DNA from: Trichomonas vaginalis G3
Lineage: Eukaryota; Parabasalia; Trichomonadida; Trichomonadidae
Direction of reading: 5' to 3'
Assembly (NCBI RefSeq): GCF_026262505.1
Contig: NC_067206.1
Coordinates: forward strand, 11,675,507 to 11,739,506
DNA: 64,000 nt
Shown here in pieces: positions 10,036 through 20,154 of the stretch. Position numbers and translations under genes: made by a program. The notes beneath the pieces are model-generated. The model was not told where the DNA came from and searched no databases. It saw only the letters and a list, made by a program, of their open reading frames with translations. Numbering within the stretch: the first letter of the stretch is position 1; the number at the start of each line of letters is the position of its first letter.

Positions 10036-10252
10036 TAAGGTCGCCAAAAAAAAGTGCGGAAATTAAAAACCGCAGTTTGAGTACTTTCTGAGAGTCTGTT
10101 TGTCAGAAAGTATACATTTGTAAACTTTCTGACACTAAAATTTTTTTGGTCCTTTCAAAGTTTTTGACAATGTCAAAAAGTATACATCGGGGCTCTCAAT
10201 TTTCCTCTCAAACGGCGGTTTTTTAAAAACGCTCATTTTTTCATCGACCTTA
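10036..10252. mobile_element. 217-bp MITE with TAAGGTCG inverted ends and TA duplication
   Basis: The ends read TAAGGTCGCC at 10036 and the complement of TCGACCTTA ending at 10252. The inverted similarity extends inward through AAAACCGC..GTTTGAG on the left and CTCAAAC..GCGGTTTT on the right. The dinucleotide TA flanks both ends. The interior has a self-complementary hairpin around TCAGAAAGTATAC..ACTTTCTGA (about 10103-10132) and a CTCTCAATTTT word. There is no coding capacity. It is a plain non-autonomous DNA transposon. Confidence 0.65.
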
Positions 10253-10350
10253 TACTGTTTGTTTTTTCATTTTTGATAAGGATTTGACAAATGTCAAAAA
10301 TTCTTTTATCGTTTACGATTTTTGACATTTTTGATTGAATTTTCTCAGAA

Positions 10351-13300
10351 ATGACATCCAAAGAAGATGATAATATCCAATCAAAACAGCCACTAAGATC
10401 AACGGCTGTTACAATATACAAAGATTGGGTACACTCATCTGTGACTGTTTTTGGGATGGTTCCAAAATTTGAACCATTTGAAGCTAACATTATCACTCAA
10501 ACAAGCACAGGGTTTCTTTTTGGATGTATTCCAAGCAATAGAACGCAATCTCCTCAAGCAAATCAGTCCTCACCGACACATTTTTGGCATGATATCAGTG
10601 ATTTTTCAATAGATCTTGATAAAGTTATCAGAAGTCAATTTGAAAAAGCATTTGGAAAAGTTCAAATGATATTGCAACTCAATCAACCAGTTTCTGAACT
10701 AATGAAATACTTAGAAATGGCAAAGCAGAAGAAATCTAAATCACCAAAGCAAGAAAGACTTCTTTTTGAATACTATTCTTACGGAACTCCTCAAATAGAA
10801 AACGGAGATTTACATTTTTGCAGCAATAAAGGCTATGAAAAGGTTAATATCAAAGAAATTCTTAACCTAGCCGGTAAAACGTCATGTTTTATATTCGATT
10901 GCGACAATTCTGGATCATTACTTCCATATATTAAAGAACAAGATTCAGATATCTACGCATTTTTCTCAGATAGCGATGGAGAATTTATTCCACGATCTAA
11001 TGGATTGCCAGCTGATCTCTTTACTTCATGTTTAATGACTCCAGCTCAAATGGCCTTATTATGGCATTCGAGGCACTACTTTTGCTTCAAGAATGGTCCA
11101 TTAACTCCATTGAACACCTCATTCGAAGTTGAGTGCATGTGCGATTTCAAGAAGATCTACGAGAATATCAATACATTACTTCGACATATCGTTGAAGCAA
11201 TGGCTTACAAGACCATGGGCCACGAAAAATTCATGAAGATATTCAGAAAAGACAGAGTTGTCTCTCAAATTGCGATAAATTTTGTTTTGGCCCAAAGAAT
11301 ATTTTCATTTTTTGAGAAAAAGCCGATTTCTTATCCAGAAATACCAGATATGACAAAGAATTCATTATGGAATAGTTTTGACATGCGAATGGACGCAGAA
11401 TTGTTCAGAGTCCAGAGGGTTCCTGAATCACTACAAATCCCTTTTTCTGTCTATTTGAACCATGTTTTGACAACTTTAGACAACGCTGTCGTTGTTTCTA
11501 AGCCTGAGATAACTTACTTCCCGGAGTTGTCTTTCATATCGTCTATGCTAAACGAAGAATCCCTCCAGGCAAGAGCTTGTACAACACTCGCAAAATACTT
11601 GGATAAATCTCCAGATTGTATAAGAATTTCACTTCACTTTTCGGTTGTTCCGAAACTCATTCAAATTTTAAATCAAGGAAAAGTATTGGCATGCATATTC
11701 TGTATAATCAAATTGTTTAATTATGAACGTTCTATGTGGAAACATTTCGAAAATGAAAAATCTAACTCTCCAAACTTGCCTTTGGTGCCGATTGTTGAGT
11801 GGATAAAAAAGACAAATCCACCAACATTGCCATTGATACTATTAACTTTGTTGACAAAGGACTCTGTAACCGGTGGAAAGAAATTTGTCGAAATGCCATG
11901 GAAAGAAATTATTATGCCCTTGTTCAAACACAAACATTCTGATGTGAGAGTATGGGCAATGTTCCTGACTGCAAATATCTGCAAGTATTTGGATGATTCC
12001 CAGATTGATGAAATTTTCGAGGCTTCTAAATTGAATATGGATGATGACTGTGAGTTAGAATTGAAATTGGCATCAATACATTTATGCTCTGAGATGTCAA
12101 ATGGCGAAACAAGCGAAATCCAACTAAAAATATTAAAATACATTTGCCAATTCATATCTTCGTCATTCTATATCATCAGATGCCAAGTCTTATCTGCGAT
12201 ATCGGTATTCTATAGCAAAATTCATAAATTTGGCGAAGAAAATCAGAATGAAGTTCCAAATGACGAAAACTTATTGGCCTTTGATGAATTGGCAAGCCAA
12301 CAATTAATACTTCTAGCTATTGATCAGCATCCCAGCGTCATGAGTGCAACAAAAGCTGTTTACAATGATATTGCAAACAAAAATGATCCGAAAAAGCCAT
12401 CAAAAGTCTTCGAATGCTTCAGATATAAACTGTTTGACAAGATTTACAGAATAATTGACAGCACAGATGTCAAAATCAGCACCTGCAACAACGACGTCAT
12501 TGTCAAACACGTAATAAACGATTTGAAGCCGGTAAAAGAGTTCAAAGACTTCACTCTTGGTCCGACCTTCACTCACAACCAGGAAATTACGACGAACATC
12601 TGCATAAATGAGTTTAATAACCTTGTTTACTTCGGAGATTTGAACGGGGAGCTTCACATCAAGCCGTTCAAAGAGAACAGGATCGTTAAAACGGCCAAAA
12701 TCTCTCCAGTTCAATTGGACCACGTTGAGGTAATCCAAAATAACGGGTTCCCTGTTCTTTTTACTTCGAATTCCAACGGATTCATCCAATCCTATTTAGT
12801 GAGGGACACGGATCTCACTCTCACGTCTATTTCCGACAGCGACGTCACTCCTGGACTGAAATGTCGCAAAATTTTCAACGCGAACGACATATCCGGGTTC
12901 ATGCTTTCTTACTCGGAGAATGCGTCTGACAAGATCCAGGTCTACGATTTGGAGCAGGAAAGAGTTATTCGGACTATTTCAGCTGATGGCTTCGTGAAAC
13001 ATGCCGCTTGGTGCGATACTGGCAGCAATTTGATCGGAATATGCTGCAACAATGAGGAATACTTCAAAATCTACGACATCAGGGAAAATAAGCAAATATA
13101 CAACATCAAAATCCCAGAGTTTGCTTATCAATACTTGACTGCAGATTACCCGAACATGAAGTACTCCGTTGCATCTAATTTTGGCAAGATCTACTCAGTG
13201 GATTTGCTTGGAAGAGACCAAGTTGACTCGCAGTTCTTAGTTTCTGGAGGACAAACAACTTGCTCTTTCTCGATGCAGCCTTGCACGAGGAGATACTTGC

Positions 13301-13497
13301 TCGGACATGAGAAAGGAGTAACTCTTTTCGATACACAAAATAAAGTAAATAAGACATTGACAAAGTTCTGGAATTTGATTGGATCTGGAACAACCATTGG
13401 CCCTGTAACAAGTTCTATATATCATCCAGTCGAAAACAGCATGAATATGATGAGTCAGAGAAATATTGTTGTTATTTATGGAAATAATAAAGAATAA
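10351..13497 (+). CDS. Raptor (regulatory-associated protein of TOR complex 1)
   Basis: This 1048-residue protein is a Raptor/KOG1 homologue, the TORC1 scaffold that brings substrates to TOR kinase. The RNC (Raptor N-terminal CASPase-like) domain lies at about residues 20-240. It includes RLLFEYYSYGTP (137-147), FIFDCDNSGS (180-189) and the diagnostic LPADLFTSCLMTPAQMALLW (219-238, nearly the animal LPADLFTSCLTTPIKIALRW). A HEAT-repeat middle (about 350-700) and a WD40-like propeller (about 740-1048) follow. It is shorter than human Raptor (about 1335 residues). The histidine of the family's NGHG motif is replaced by Tyr144, while Cys184 is kept, so the domain is a pseudo-protease. Composition becomes GC-richer from about 12.4 kb onward. 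Confidence 0.92.
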   Translation: MTSKEDDNIQSKQPLRSTAVTIYKDWVHSSVTVFGMVPKFEPFEANIITQTSTGFLFGCIPSNRTQSPQANQSSPTHFWHDISDFSIDLDKVIRSQFEKAFGKVQMILQLNQPVSELMKYLEMAKQKKSKSPKQERLLFEYYSYGTPQIENGDLHFCSNKGYEKVNIKEILNLAGKTSCFIFDCDNSGSLLPYIKEQDSDIYAFFSDSDGEFIPRSNGLPADLFTSCLMTPAQMALLWHSRHYFCFKNGPLTPLNTSFEVECMCDFKKIYENINTLLRHIVEAMAYKTMGHEKFMKIFRKDRVVSQIAINFVLAQRIFSFFEKKPISYPEIPDMTKNSLWNSFDMRMDAELFRVQRVPESLQIPFSVYLNHVLTTLDNAVVVSKPEITYFPELSFISSMLNEESLQARACTTLAKYLDKSPDCIRISLHFSVVPKLIQILNQGKVLACIFCIIKLFNYERSMWKHFENEKSNSPNLPLVPIVEWIKKTNPPTLPLILLTLLTKDSVTGGKKFVEMPWKEIIMPLFKHKHSDVRVWAMFLTANICKYLDDSQIDEIFEASKLNMDDDCELELKLASIHLCSEMSNGETSEIQLKILKYICQFISSSFYIIRCQVLSAISVFYSKIHKFGEENQNEVPNDENLLAFDELASQQLILLAIDQHPSVMSATKAVYNDIANKNDPKKPSKVFECFRYKLFDKIYRIIDSTDVKISTCNNDVIVKHVINDLKPVKEFKDFTLGPTFTHNQEITTNICINEFNNLVYFGDLNGELHIKPFKENRIVKTAKISPVQLDHVEVIQNNGFPVLFTSNSNGFIQSYLVRDTDLTLTSISDSDVTPGLKCRKIFNANDISGFMLSYSENASDKIQVYDLEQERVIRTISADGFVKHAAWCDTGSNLIGICCNNEEYFKIYDIRENKQIYNIKIPEFAYQYLTADYPNMKYSVASNFGKIYSVDLLGRDQVDSQFLVSGGQTTCSFSMQPCTRRYLLGHEKGVTLFDTQNKVNKTLTKFWNLIGSGTTIGPVTSSIYHPVENSMNMMSQRNIVVIYGNNKE

Positions 13498-13750
13498 AAA
13501 TTATTTTTTTTCTGTTTTGTTTTATAAATTTAGAATTATTTTCATTCAAACTATTTTGGAGAAGATATTTAAAATAGCTATTTCCATAGTATGATTTCTG
13601 AACTTAGACATCAAGAACTATGCATGACTTATAAGATTAACATATTTAGAATGAGTGATTAGTAAAGACTATGTTATAATCGACAATATTATTCAAAAAC
13701 TTGTATATTTTCACTTTTTTTGACACGCCGATTACAGTGAAATTCAATCA

Positions 13751-14152
13751 ATGTCTGAAATTTCAAATGAAGAATCTCTTGAAGACATTGCATCTTTACT
13801 TGATATTTCATTTGCAAATGAAATGCTTCGAAGGGAAATAGAACTTCAATCACTTGCAAATGGTGAAGAAAACTCAGTAAATTTAAATACAATAGCAAAT
13901 CCGTTTGTAATGGATTTACTGGACAAACTTGATCGCCATGAAAAGAATTTACTAAAAGAAATCGATCAGATAGTTCTTGAACGAGCAAAACCAGAAGGAA
14001 TTAAAAAAATATATTCAACAACACCTCAAAATCGCAAAATTATATTACGATCAATCCTTGTTTCTAATTTAATTAATGATCTTGAGCAACAAAAAGAAAA
14101 ATTAATCAAGGAAAACAAAGAATTACTCGATTTTGTTCAAATGTGTCAATAA
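13751..14152 (+). CDS. Small hypothetical helical protein
   Basis: This 133-residue protein is predicted to be entirely helical. Its acidic N-terminus (SEISNEESLEDIASLLD) is followed by a Glu/Lys/Leu-rich stretch that forms a coiled coil at the C-terminus (LEQQKEKLIKENKELLDFV, about 110-130). I see no signal peptide or membrane segment and recognise no family. It sits tail-to-tail with the dihydropyrimidine dehydrogenase gene, 150 bp away. Confidence 0.65.
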   Translation: MSEISNEESLEDIASLLDISFANEMLRREIELQSLANGEENSVNLNTIANPFVMDLLDKLDRHEKNLLKEIDQIVLERAKPEGIKKIYSTTPQNRKIILRSILVSNLINDLEQQKEKLIKENKELLDFVQMCQ

Positions 14153-14301
14153 AACAAAGTTTATGTAAAACTATCCCATTAATACTAGAATATATATAGT
14201 AAAATGTTACTTTTGTCTGTATTCATATAAAAATGTTTAGAATGAAAATTAAATAAAAACGAAGACTAAAATTTGTTTAGTGAATTAAATCAAAAATCGC
14301 T

Positions 14302-17019
14302 CTAATCAGAGCGGTGGTGCCAGTTCTTTCTCTTTTCGGACTCAACCATGTGCATAGCCTGGACTGGGCAGACGGAGTGGCAGAGTGCGCAGCCAATGCA
14401 CTCATCGTGGTTGACCTTCCACTTGCCATCAATAAGGTGGATGGCCTCGACAGAGTTATCGCGGCAGGAGAGAGCGCATTTACCGCATTGTAAGCATGTT
14501 GCATCATCGATTTCGGCGTGGAGTGTCCATGTGATATCGAAGGACTCGCGCTGGACGACGTACTTAGCGCCTAAGCCGCGGAGTTCGGCGAGTGTTGGAA
14601 CCTTGCGGTCCTGCTTTGTATCCTCTGGGATTGGAACCTGGATTGGGAGTGTCTTCATCTCTGTGTAGTGAGAGAGACGAGCGCGGAGATCTGGGCGGCT
14701 CCATGAGTAGAGGTAGAACTGGAGGCCAGCGTTGACTTCGCGGACGATGTCGTATGAGAATCTCTGGATGGCAGAGCACATCTGGAAGACGGATGAACCA
14801 GCGTAGAGGTGCTGGAGAGCTGTGTAGCCAGAGCCGATACCACCGATACCGAGGATTGGCATCTCTGGGAACTTGTTGTGGACACGAGAGATCTGGCGGA
14901 GGGCGATTGGGCGAACCTGGTCACCGGAAAGACCACCAGAAAGGACGTATTTCTCCTTGCCGACCTGTGGGAGTGGTGTGCCATCTGGCCAGAACTTGGC
15001 AATGCCGGAGACTGTGTTGATCATAGCAACACCATCAGCGCCACCTTCGAGAGCTGCCTGAGCAATGTCGATTGGGTCTGTGATGTTTGGTGTAAGCTTG
15101 ACGAAGAATGGAACTGTTGTTGCCTCCTTGACGTACTGGGAAATACGCTTGACAGAGACTGGGTGTGTGCCGAGAGCCATACCGATCTTGTTCTCTGTGT
15201 CGAAGCCACCCTTGCAGCCACCTTCTCCGTGAACTTCGTTAGGGCAGGAAAGGTTGAGTTCGAGGGCATCAGCACCAGCTGCGATGACATCCTTGACGAG
15301 GTTCTGCCATCTTTCCTTGGAATCTGATGTAGCGATGGAAGCGACGAGGACGCGGTCTGGGAACTCAGCCTTGAGCTTCTTGATTGTGTCGAGCCAGTAT
15401 TCCTCTGTGTGCTCTGTCATCATGCAGATGTTGCAGAATGAGCCAGATGGGCCTGGGTTCTCATCAGCCTTGACAATTCTGAAGTCGTTCTCACGGATGA
15501 CATCCTTTGTTGGAAGGATTGTCTTTGTGACAGCCCAACCCATGCCAGCCTTGAAGCAGTTGCGGATGCACTCGTATGTGCCGGAGACTGGAGCGGATGA
15601 GATACCAGATGGGTTCTTGAACTTCATGCCGCAGAACTCTGTTTCGAGGGAAACGTGGTCGACTTCTGTCTCGAAGCATGGGATCTCGCGCTTCTCGCCG
15701 AGGTAGTCAGCGATCATGCGGGCAGCTGTTCTGGCATCGTTGACAGCTTCGACAACTGTGAGTGACTGAGCGAGGTCACCACCGACGAAGAGCATGTCTT
15801 GGCCATCGACCTTCTGGACGTTGATCTTGCCTGGGATGAGCTCTGAGTGCTTGCCGATCTTAGCACCGAAAGCAAGGATGACTGTATCGAACTTGCGTGT
15901 GATGAATTCGTCTAAGCCGCGGTACTGGCCGTTGTTGTTTTCCTGAAGACGGAATGTGATTGTGCCGTTATCGATGGCTGTTGGCTGAACAAGGGAAAGG
16001 AATTCGACACCTTGTTCAAGGAGTTCGTGTAATTCGGCTGGGTGAGCGCGCATGCCCTTGAAGTCCTTACGGAAGGCAACTGTGACGTTACCACCAAGGC
16101 GGGAGGCAGCAGAAGCGCAGTCCATAGCTGTATCACCAGCACCGAGGACGCAGACCTTCTTGCCTGTGAAGTCTGGGAGTTTCTCGCCATTCTTGAGCTT
16201 GAGGACGCCGCAAACTTGGCGGAGGAAGTCCTTGGATGTAAGAGCGCCTTCGCATGGGAAGTCTGGAACGATTTCTTCTGGACGGCCGAAAGCGAGGAAG
16301 ACTGCCTGGTATCCTTGCTTCTTGAGGTCTTCAACTGTGAAGTCCTTGCCTAAGCTCTTGCCGAGCTGGAACTCGACGCCTGTATCTTTGGCCATCTGAA
16401 CTTCCCACTCGATATCTTCTGTTGGAAGACGTGTTGGGATGAGCTCTGACATGAGAAGACCACCAGCAAAGTTGTCAGCTTCGAAGATTGTAACTGGGAA
16501 TCCGAGACGGCGAAGGAAGACACCGCATGAGATACCAGCTGGGCCAGCACCGACGATAGCGACCTTCTTGCCATTGGATGGTGGGCATATTGGCTTGATC
16601 TTGAGCTCACGGAACTTGCGGAGTGCGAATTGTTGGATCTTGGATGTCTTGATTGGGCCTTCAAGGGAGTTGTTCAAGTTGCAGCCACCAGCGCATGTTT
16701 CTTCGATGGCGCAAAGAGCACCTGTAGAGAGTGGCATTGGGTTCTGGCTAAGAACGACCTTGCCGGCATAGTACCAGTTCTTAACTGATGCGGCGTGAAC
16801 GTATTCTCTAACGTCGACATTAGCTGGGCAGCATGTATTGCATGGTGGGTTGTAGCAGAAAATGCAGCGGGAGGCCTCTTTGACGATATCGTCTTCTGTT
16901 GGAGATGGTCTTGGCTCAAAACCAAGAATCTTTCCGAATTTGTTATGGACGAGGTCCTTGCGAGCGCAGCGTGCCTCACAGGTCGAGCGAATAGTAACCT
17001 TGCTATCCTCTATATCCAT
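14302..17019 (-). CDS. Dihydropyrimidine dehydrogenase (uracil/thymine-reducing, DPYD type)
   Basis: This 905-residue enzyme uses NADPH to reduce uracil and thymine, the first step of reductive pyrimidine breakdown. It has the DPYD layout. An N-terminal Fe-S domain keeps the ligands CIFCxxxxCxxxC (52-64), CxxxxxCxxxC (103-113) and Gln130. FAD/NADPH domains carry GAGPAG (157-162) and GAGDTA (293-298). The FMN-binding dihydroorotate-dehydrogenase-like barrel includes LNLSCPNE (588-595), KLTPNITD and NTVSG. A C-terminal ferredoxin domain has two CxxCxxCxxxC motifs (about 840-890). It is shorter than the mammalian enzyme (1025), mainly between barrel and ferredoxin domain. The usual active-site Cys (671 in pig) appears to be Leu616. 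Codon use is strongly GC-biased, implying high expression. Confidence 0.93.
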   Translation of the reverse strand: MDIEDSKVTIRSTCEARCARKDLVHNKFGKILGFEPRPSPTEDDIVKEASRCIFCYNPPCNTCCPANVDVREYVHAASVKNWYYAGKVVLSQNPMPLSTGALCAIEETCAGGCNLNNSLEGPIKTSKIQQFALRKFRELKIKPICPPSNGKKVAIVGAGPAGISCGVFLRRLGFPVTIFEADNFAGGLLMSELIPTRLPTEDIEWEVQMAKDTGVEFQLGKSLGKDFTVEDLKKQGYQAVFLAFGRPEEIVPDFPCEGALTSKDFLRQVCGVLKLKNGEKLPDFTGKKVCVLGAGDTAMDCASAASRLGGNVTVAFRKDFKGMRAHPAELHELLEQGVEFLSLVQPTAIDNGTITFRLQENNNGQYRGLDEFITRKFDTVILAFGAKIGKHSELIPGKINVQKVDGQDMLFVGGDLAQSLTVVEAVNDARTAARMIADYLGEKREIPCFETEVDHVSLETEFCGMKFKNPSGISSAPVSGTYECIRNCFKAGMGWAVTKTILPTKDVIRENDFRIVKADENPGPSGSFCNICMMTEHTEEYWLDTIKKLKAEFPDRVLVASIATSDSKERWQNLVKDVIAAGADALELNLSCPNEVHGEGGCKGGFDTENKIGMALGTHPVSVKRISQYVKEATTVPFFVKLTPNITDPIDIAQAALEGGADGVAMINTVSGIAKFWPDGTPLPQVGKEKYVLSGGLSGDQVRPIALRQISRVHNKFPEMPILGIGGIGSGYTALQHLYAGSSVFQMCSAIQRFSYDIVREVNAGLQFYLYSWSRPDLRARLSHYTEMKTLPIQVPIPEDTKQDRKVPTLAELRGLGAKYVVQRESFDITWTLHAEIDDATCLQCGKCALSCRDNSVEAIHLIDGKWKVNHDECIGCALCHSVCPVQAMHMVESEKRKNWHHRSD

Positions 17020-17908
17020 TACTAAGGTAATAATGAAGTGAAAAATCCAAAGGCGCTTTCAATTTATATTTCTGAGCCATATCGCTTTCATCGTTTTCTT
17101 TCAATGGTTTTGAAATTTCTGTAAATACTCAGTGTATCAGGAATGTAATTAAATTGTTGTTTATTTCAATAATTTGATAAAAATTTGTATTAACGATAAA
17201 GAAATAACCGATTATTTTATTCTTAATATACACAGTGTGAGGAATAAGAATTTAATAATTCAGATATAAATTCTCAAAATTTTTATAATGAAATTTGACT
17301 ATACGATACTTTTTCTCTTTCTTTAACTAAAACAATTCAAGCATTTCTGAAATTTACTTTCGTTTCAAATTTGAACTCCTTGTCAATTTTATTTTTCTTT
17401 TACTTGACCTGTAATTAATAATCTTGGAGAAATTGAACCTTACAAGCAATGATTAGTCTACCCAATCCAGAGCATCTATGCATTAAATATCAAATAAATT
17501 AGGATTTACAGGTCCAGTCAATTCACCTCGTATTTATCCTGTTTCTGACAACACATGTTTAAAAGAGAGATTATTATACTAAAAATGTTGCTAAAGCTGA
17601 TGCTTTTCTGTAATTAAGTCGTTGTTTTATTTAATTTCAGTTCTTCCTCGGTCAATAATTAGTATTTTTTAATATTGAAGTGCAAATTCAATTACAATAT
17701 CAATGGTCTATTTCATCAAATTGTGATTTTATAAAAATTTGTTTGGAATTGACAGAAATTGATATTGTTTTGCTTTTAATGATTGATTAATGAACAACAA
17801 ACTGAGGAAAGATTAAGTTTGGAAATCTTACTAAGTAGATAATGAAATTATTAAGATTACCTTTCTAAGGTAGTCACAAAATCTAAGTAGTGAGTCTCTC
17901 AAAAATTG
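17020..17908. other. AT-rich spacer upstream of the dihydropyrimidine dehydrogenase gene
   Basis: There is no coding sequence. Near the right end a 20-bp word, CACAAAATCTAAGTAGTGAG (about 17876-17895), pairs with its complement at about 17938-17957 to form a hairpin whose right arm lies in the neighbouring dispersed repeat. Nothing else is recognised. Confidence 0.4.
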
Positions 17909-18860
17909 AACCGTACTCCATACAAAATTTGTGTACCCTCACTACTTAGATTTTGTGGCCTTCAATTGAGAGGTTAGTTTTGATAGAGCACGTTATAAAA
18001 TTAAAAGGGAAAAATAAATAAAATTTAAACATTTAATTATATATAATGTAAGGAGTGTAATTCCAAATTTTCTAAAAACTATTCAAATTTGAGCATTTTT
18101 TTGGAAATAGTAAATCTAATATGTACATCTAATAACAACATGATTCATCACCTTTTCAAGCTCTGCAGTCAATTTTTTGAAATTTGATTGAAATAAATGT
18201 AGCAAAAATTACATTTCATTAGGGAATATATGAGTTTCTCTGGAAACAGGCTGATAAATTTTAAATTTTGTCCAATCAACATGAATGCATTGAGAAATTT
18301 GGATTGATTTTCTGGTAGAATCTGGAACAATTCAACAATGTATAAATGGATCATGTAATCATCATGAAATGTTAGTGTTAGAGTTCAAAAGAAACAGAAT
18401 GAGTGGAAATCAAACACAATCTGAATAATTTTAAACGTATACGATCTTTAAGTTTGTATTTTGAATTCTACATATATGATTGTGTAATTCGTTCTTTCAA
18501 ATTTTCGGATTCAGGCATGTTTTGATAAAATTCATTCCCAAAAACGTCAATTAACAATTAAATTTAGTGTATTTTAAATATATATACGTATTATATTTTA
18601 TAAATTATATTAAATTCGCAAAATTTTAAGTTTTAAACAAAAATAAAAAATGTTCAAAATATGAAATTATGCATATGATATTAAAATTTACATGTTAGCA
18701 ATTTTTTTGAATTGCTTTCAATTTTCATATTGAAATTTTTAAGATTTTTTTCTGAAATAATAAGCAAGAATATCAACCTAAATAATATTAAATTCCATGC
18801 GTTAATTTCCCCTCAAAAGTCATTGACCGCCTCTCAATCTAGATTTTGTGAGTACTTTAC
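17909..18860 (+). repeat. 0.95-kb dispersed repeat, copy 1
   Basis: This segment is nearly identical, in opposite orientation, to 32475-33419. Shared landmarks include the starting AACCGTACTCCATAC, a 61-codon minus-strand ORF at 18169-18354 (one residue different between copies: I or M at position 6), and the ending ACCGCCTCTCAATCTAG. The few differences I can see suggest a recent duplication. I find no inverted termini or target duplication, so its mode of spread is unclear. It may be a piece of a larger element. Confidence 0.8.
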
Positions 18861-19116
18861 AATATACAGTTAATCCATCATTGCTTATATTTTTATGCGA
18901 TATTAGAATAAAATTAAAGTTCTATAGTATTAATACTTAATCCGTATGTTGAAATCATATCGTATCATTCTTTCATCCATCATAATCTCAATTCATTAAT
19001 TATAACTTGGTTTTCCTCAAGCATTGAATTGCCTATTGCCATAATACTATCAAATGAAAAATGAAATGTATTACAAGTAATTTGAATTAATCGTTCACAA
19101 AATTTGACAAAAAAAT

Positions 19117-19812
19117 ATGAGCAGCATATTATCAAGTGTGAAGCAAATGCAAGAGGCTGACCGTCGTGCAATTCATGAGCTTGGAATCCCTGGATGCGTA
19201 TTAATGTACAATGCCGCTAAGTGTGTAACAGAACATATCAAAAATAAGTATCCTGAAACTAACAACTTCGGAATTCTCTGTGGAAAAGGCAACAACGGTG
19301 GAGATGGATTTGCTATTGCCCACATTTTGTCAATTGCCGGCAAATCTGTTCGCGTTGTTGCACTTGCAAAGGAAAACGAGTATGTAAACGACGCATTACT
19401 CTATTTGAAGCTTGCTTTAAAGGAAGGAATTGATGTCAGATTCCCGAATTCTATTGAATCCTGCATAGAAGAAACAAAGAAACTTTCTAACTGCGATTTA
19501 ATTGTCGACGCTCTTTTAGGCACAGGAACTCGCGGAGAAATACGTGAACCATTCAAATCTGTTATCAACAATATCGCAAAAGAGCCAAAAATCGTTGCAG
19601 TTGATCTCCCATCAGGAATGAATGGAGATACAGGCGAAATTTGTGGTGCATGCGTTAAAGCTCACTCTACAGTTACATTTGCTGCTGCCAAGAAAGGCAT
19701 TGTTGGCCATCCAGAGTACACTGGCGAATTAATCGTCGGAGATATTGGTATGCCACCGATTTGTTTGAATGATGATGAATGGTCAAAGTTTGTTGCTAAA
19801 CAGACTCAGTAA
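19117..19812 (+). CDS. NAD(P)H-hydrate epimerase (NAXE, YjeF N-terminal domain)
   Basis: This is a 231-residue single-domain protein of the YjeF_N family. It interconverts the S and R forms of damaged hydrated NADH and NADPH so that the dehydratase can repair them. Diagnostic segments are CGKGNNGGDGF (55-65, nucleotide and potassium site), LIVDALLGTGTRG (about 127-139) and AVDLPSGMNGDTG (about 161-173), followed by KGIVGHPEYTGELIVGDIG. The length equals that of stand-alone epimerases. There is no fused dehydratase domain and no obvious targeting sequence. The ATG at 19117 fits the family's start. Confidence 0.92.
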   Translation: MSSILSSVKQMQEADRRAIHELGIPGCVLMYNAAKCVTEHIKNKYPETNNFGILCGKGNNGGDGFAIAHILSIAGKSVRVVALAKENEYVNDALLYLKLALKEGIDVRFPNSIESCIEETKKLSNCDLIVDALLGTGTRGEIREPFKSVINNIAKEPKIVAVDLPSGMNGDTGEICGACVKAHSTVTFAAAKKGIVGHPEYTGELIVGDIGMPPICLNDDEWSKFVAKQTQ

Positions 19813-20154
19813 AAACTTGCAAATAAGGCCTTAATTACAAAATTTAGTTTTTTTATAATCACATTTAATTTAACACTTACCATGGCTATACCCAATTGAT
19901 CTCATTGGATTTTGAAGATTTTCATATGAGTAATAAATATGTTTTCTGATATTTCTATAATTAGACTTCTGAAATATCATATATAATTGGCCGATTACTT
20001 ATAATATAACATGTAAAACGAAAATTAAGGTAATTCATCCGCCATTTATAGAAGAAAAATGAGAAAAGTTAATTTTCTCATTAATTATACAAAAATGAAG
20101 TAAAACTGTAGAGATTATAGACTAAATGCTGATGTTTAAACTGTATACGTGTCT

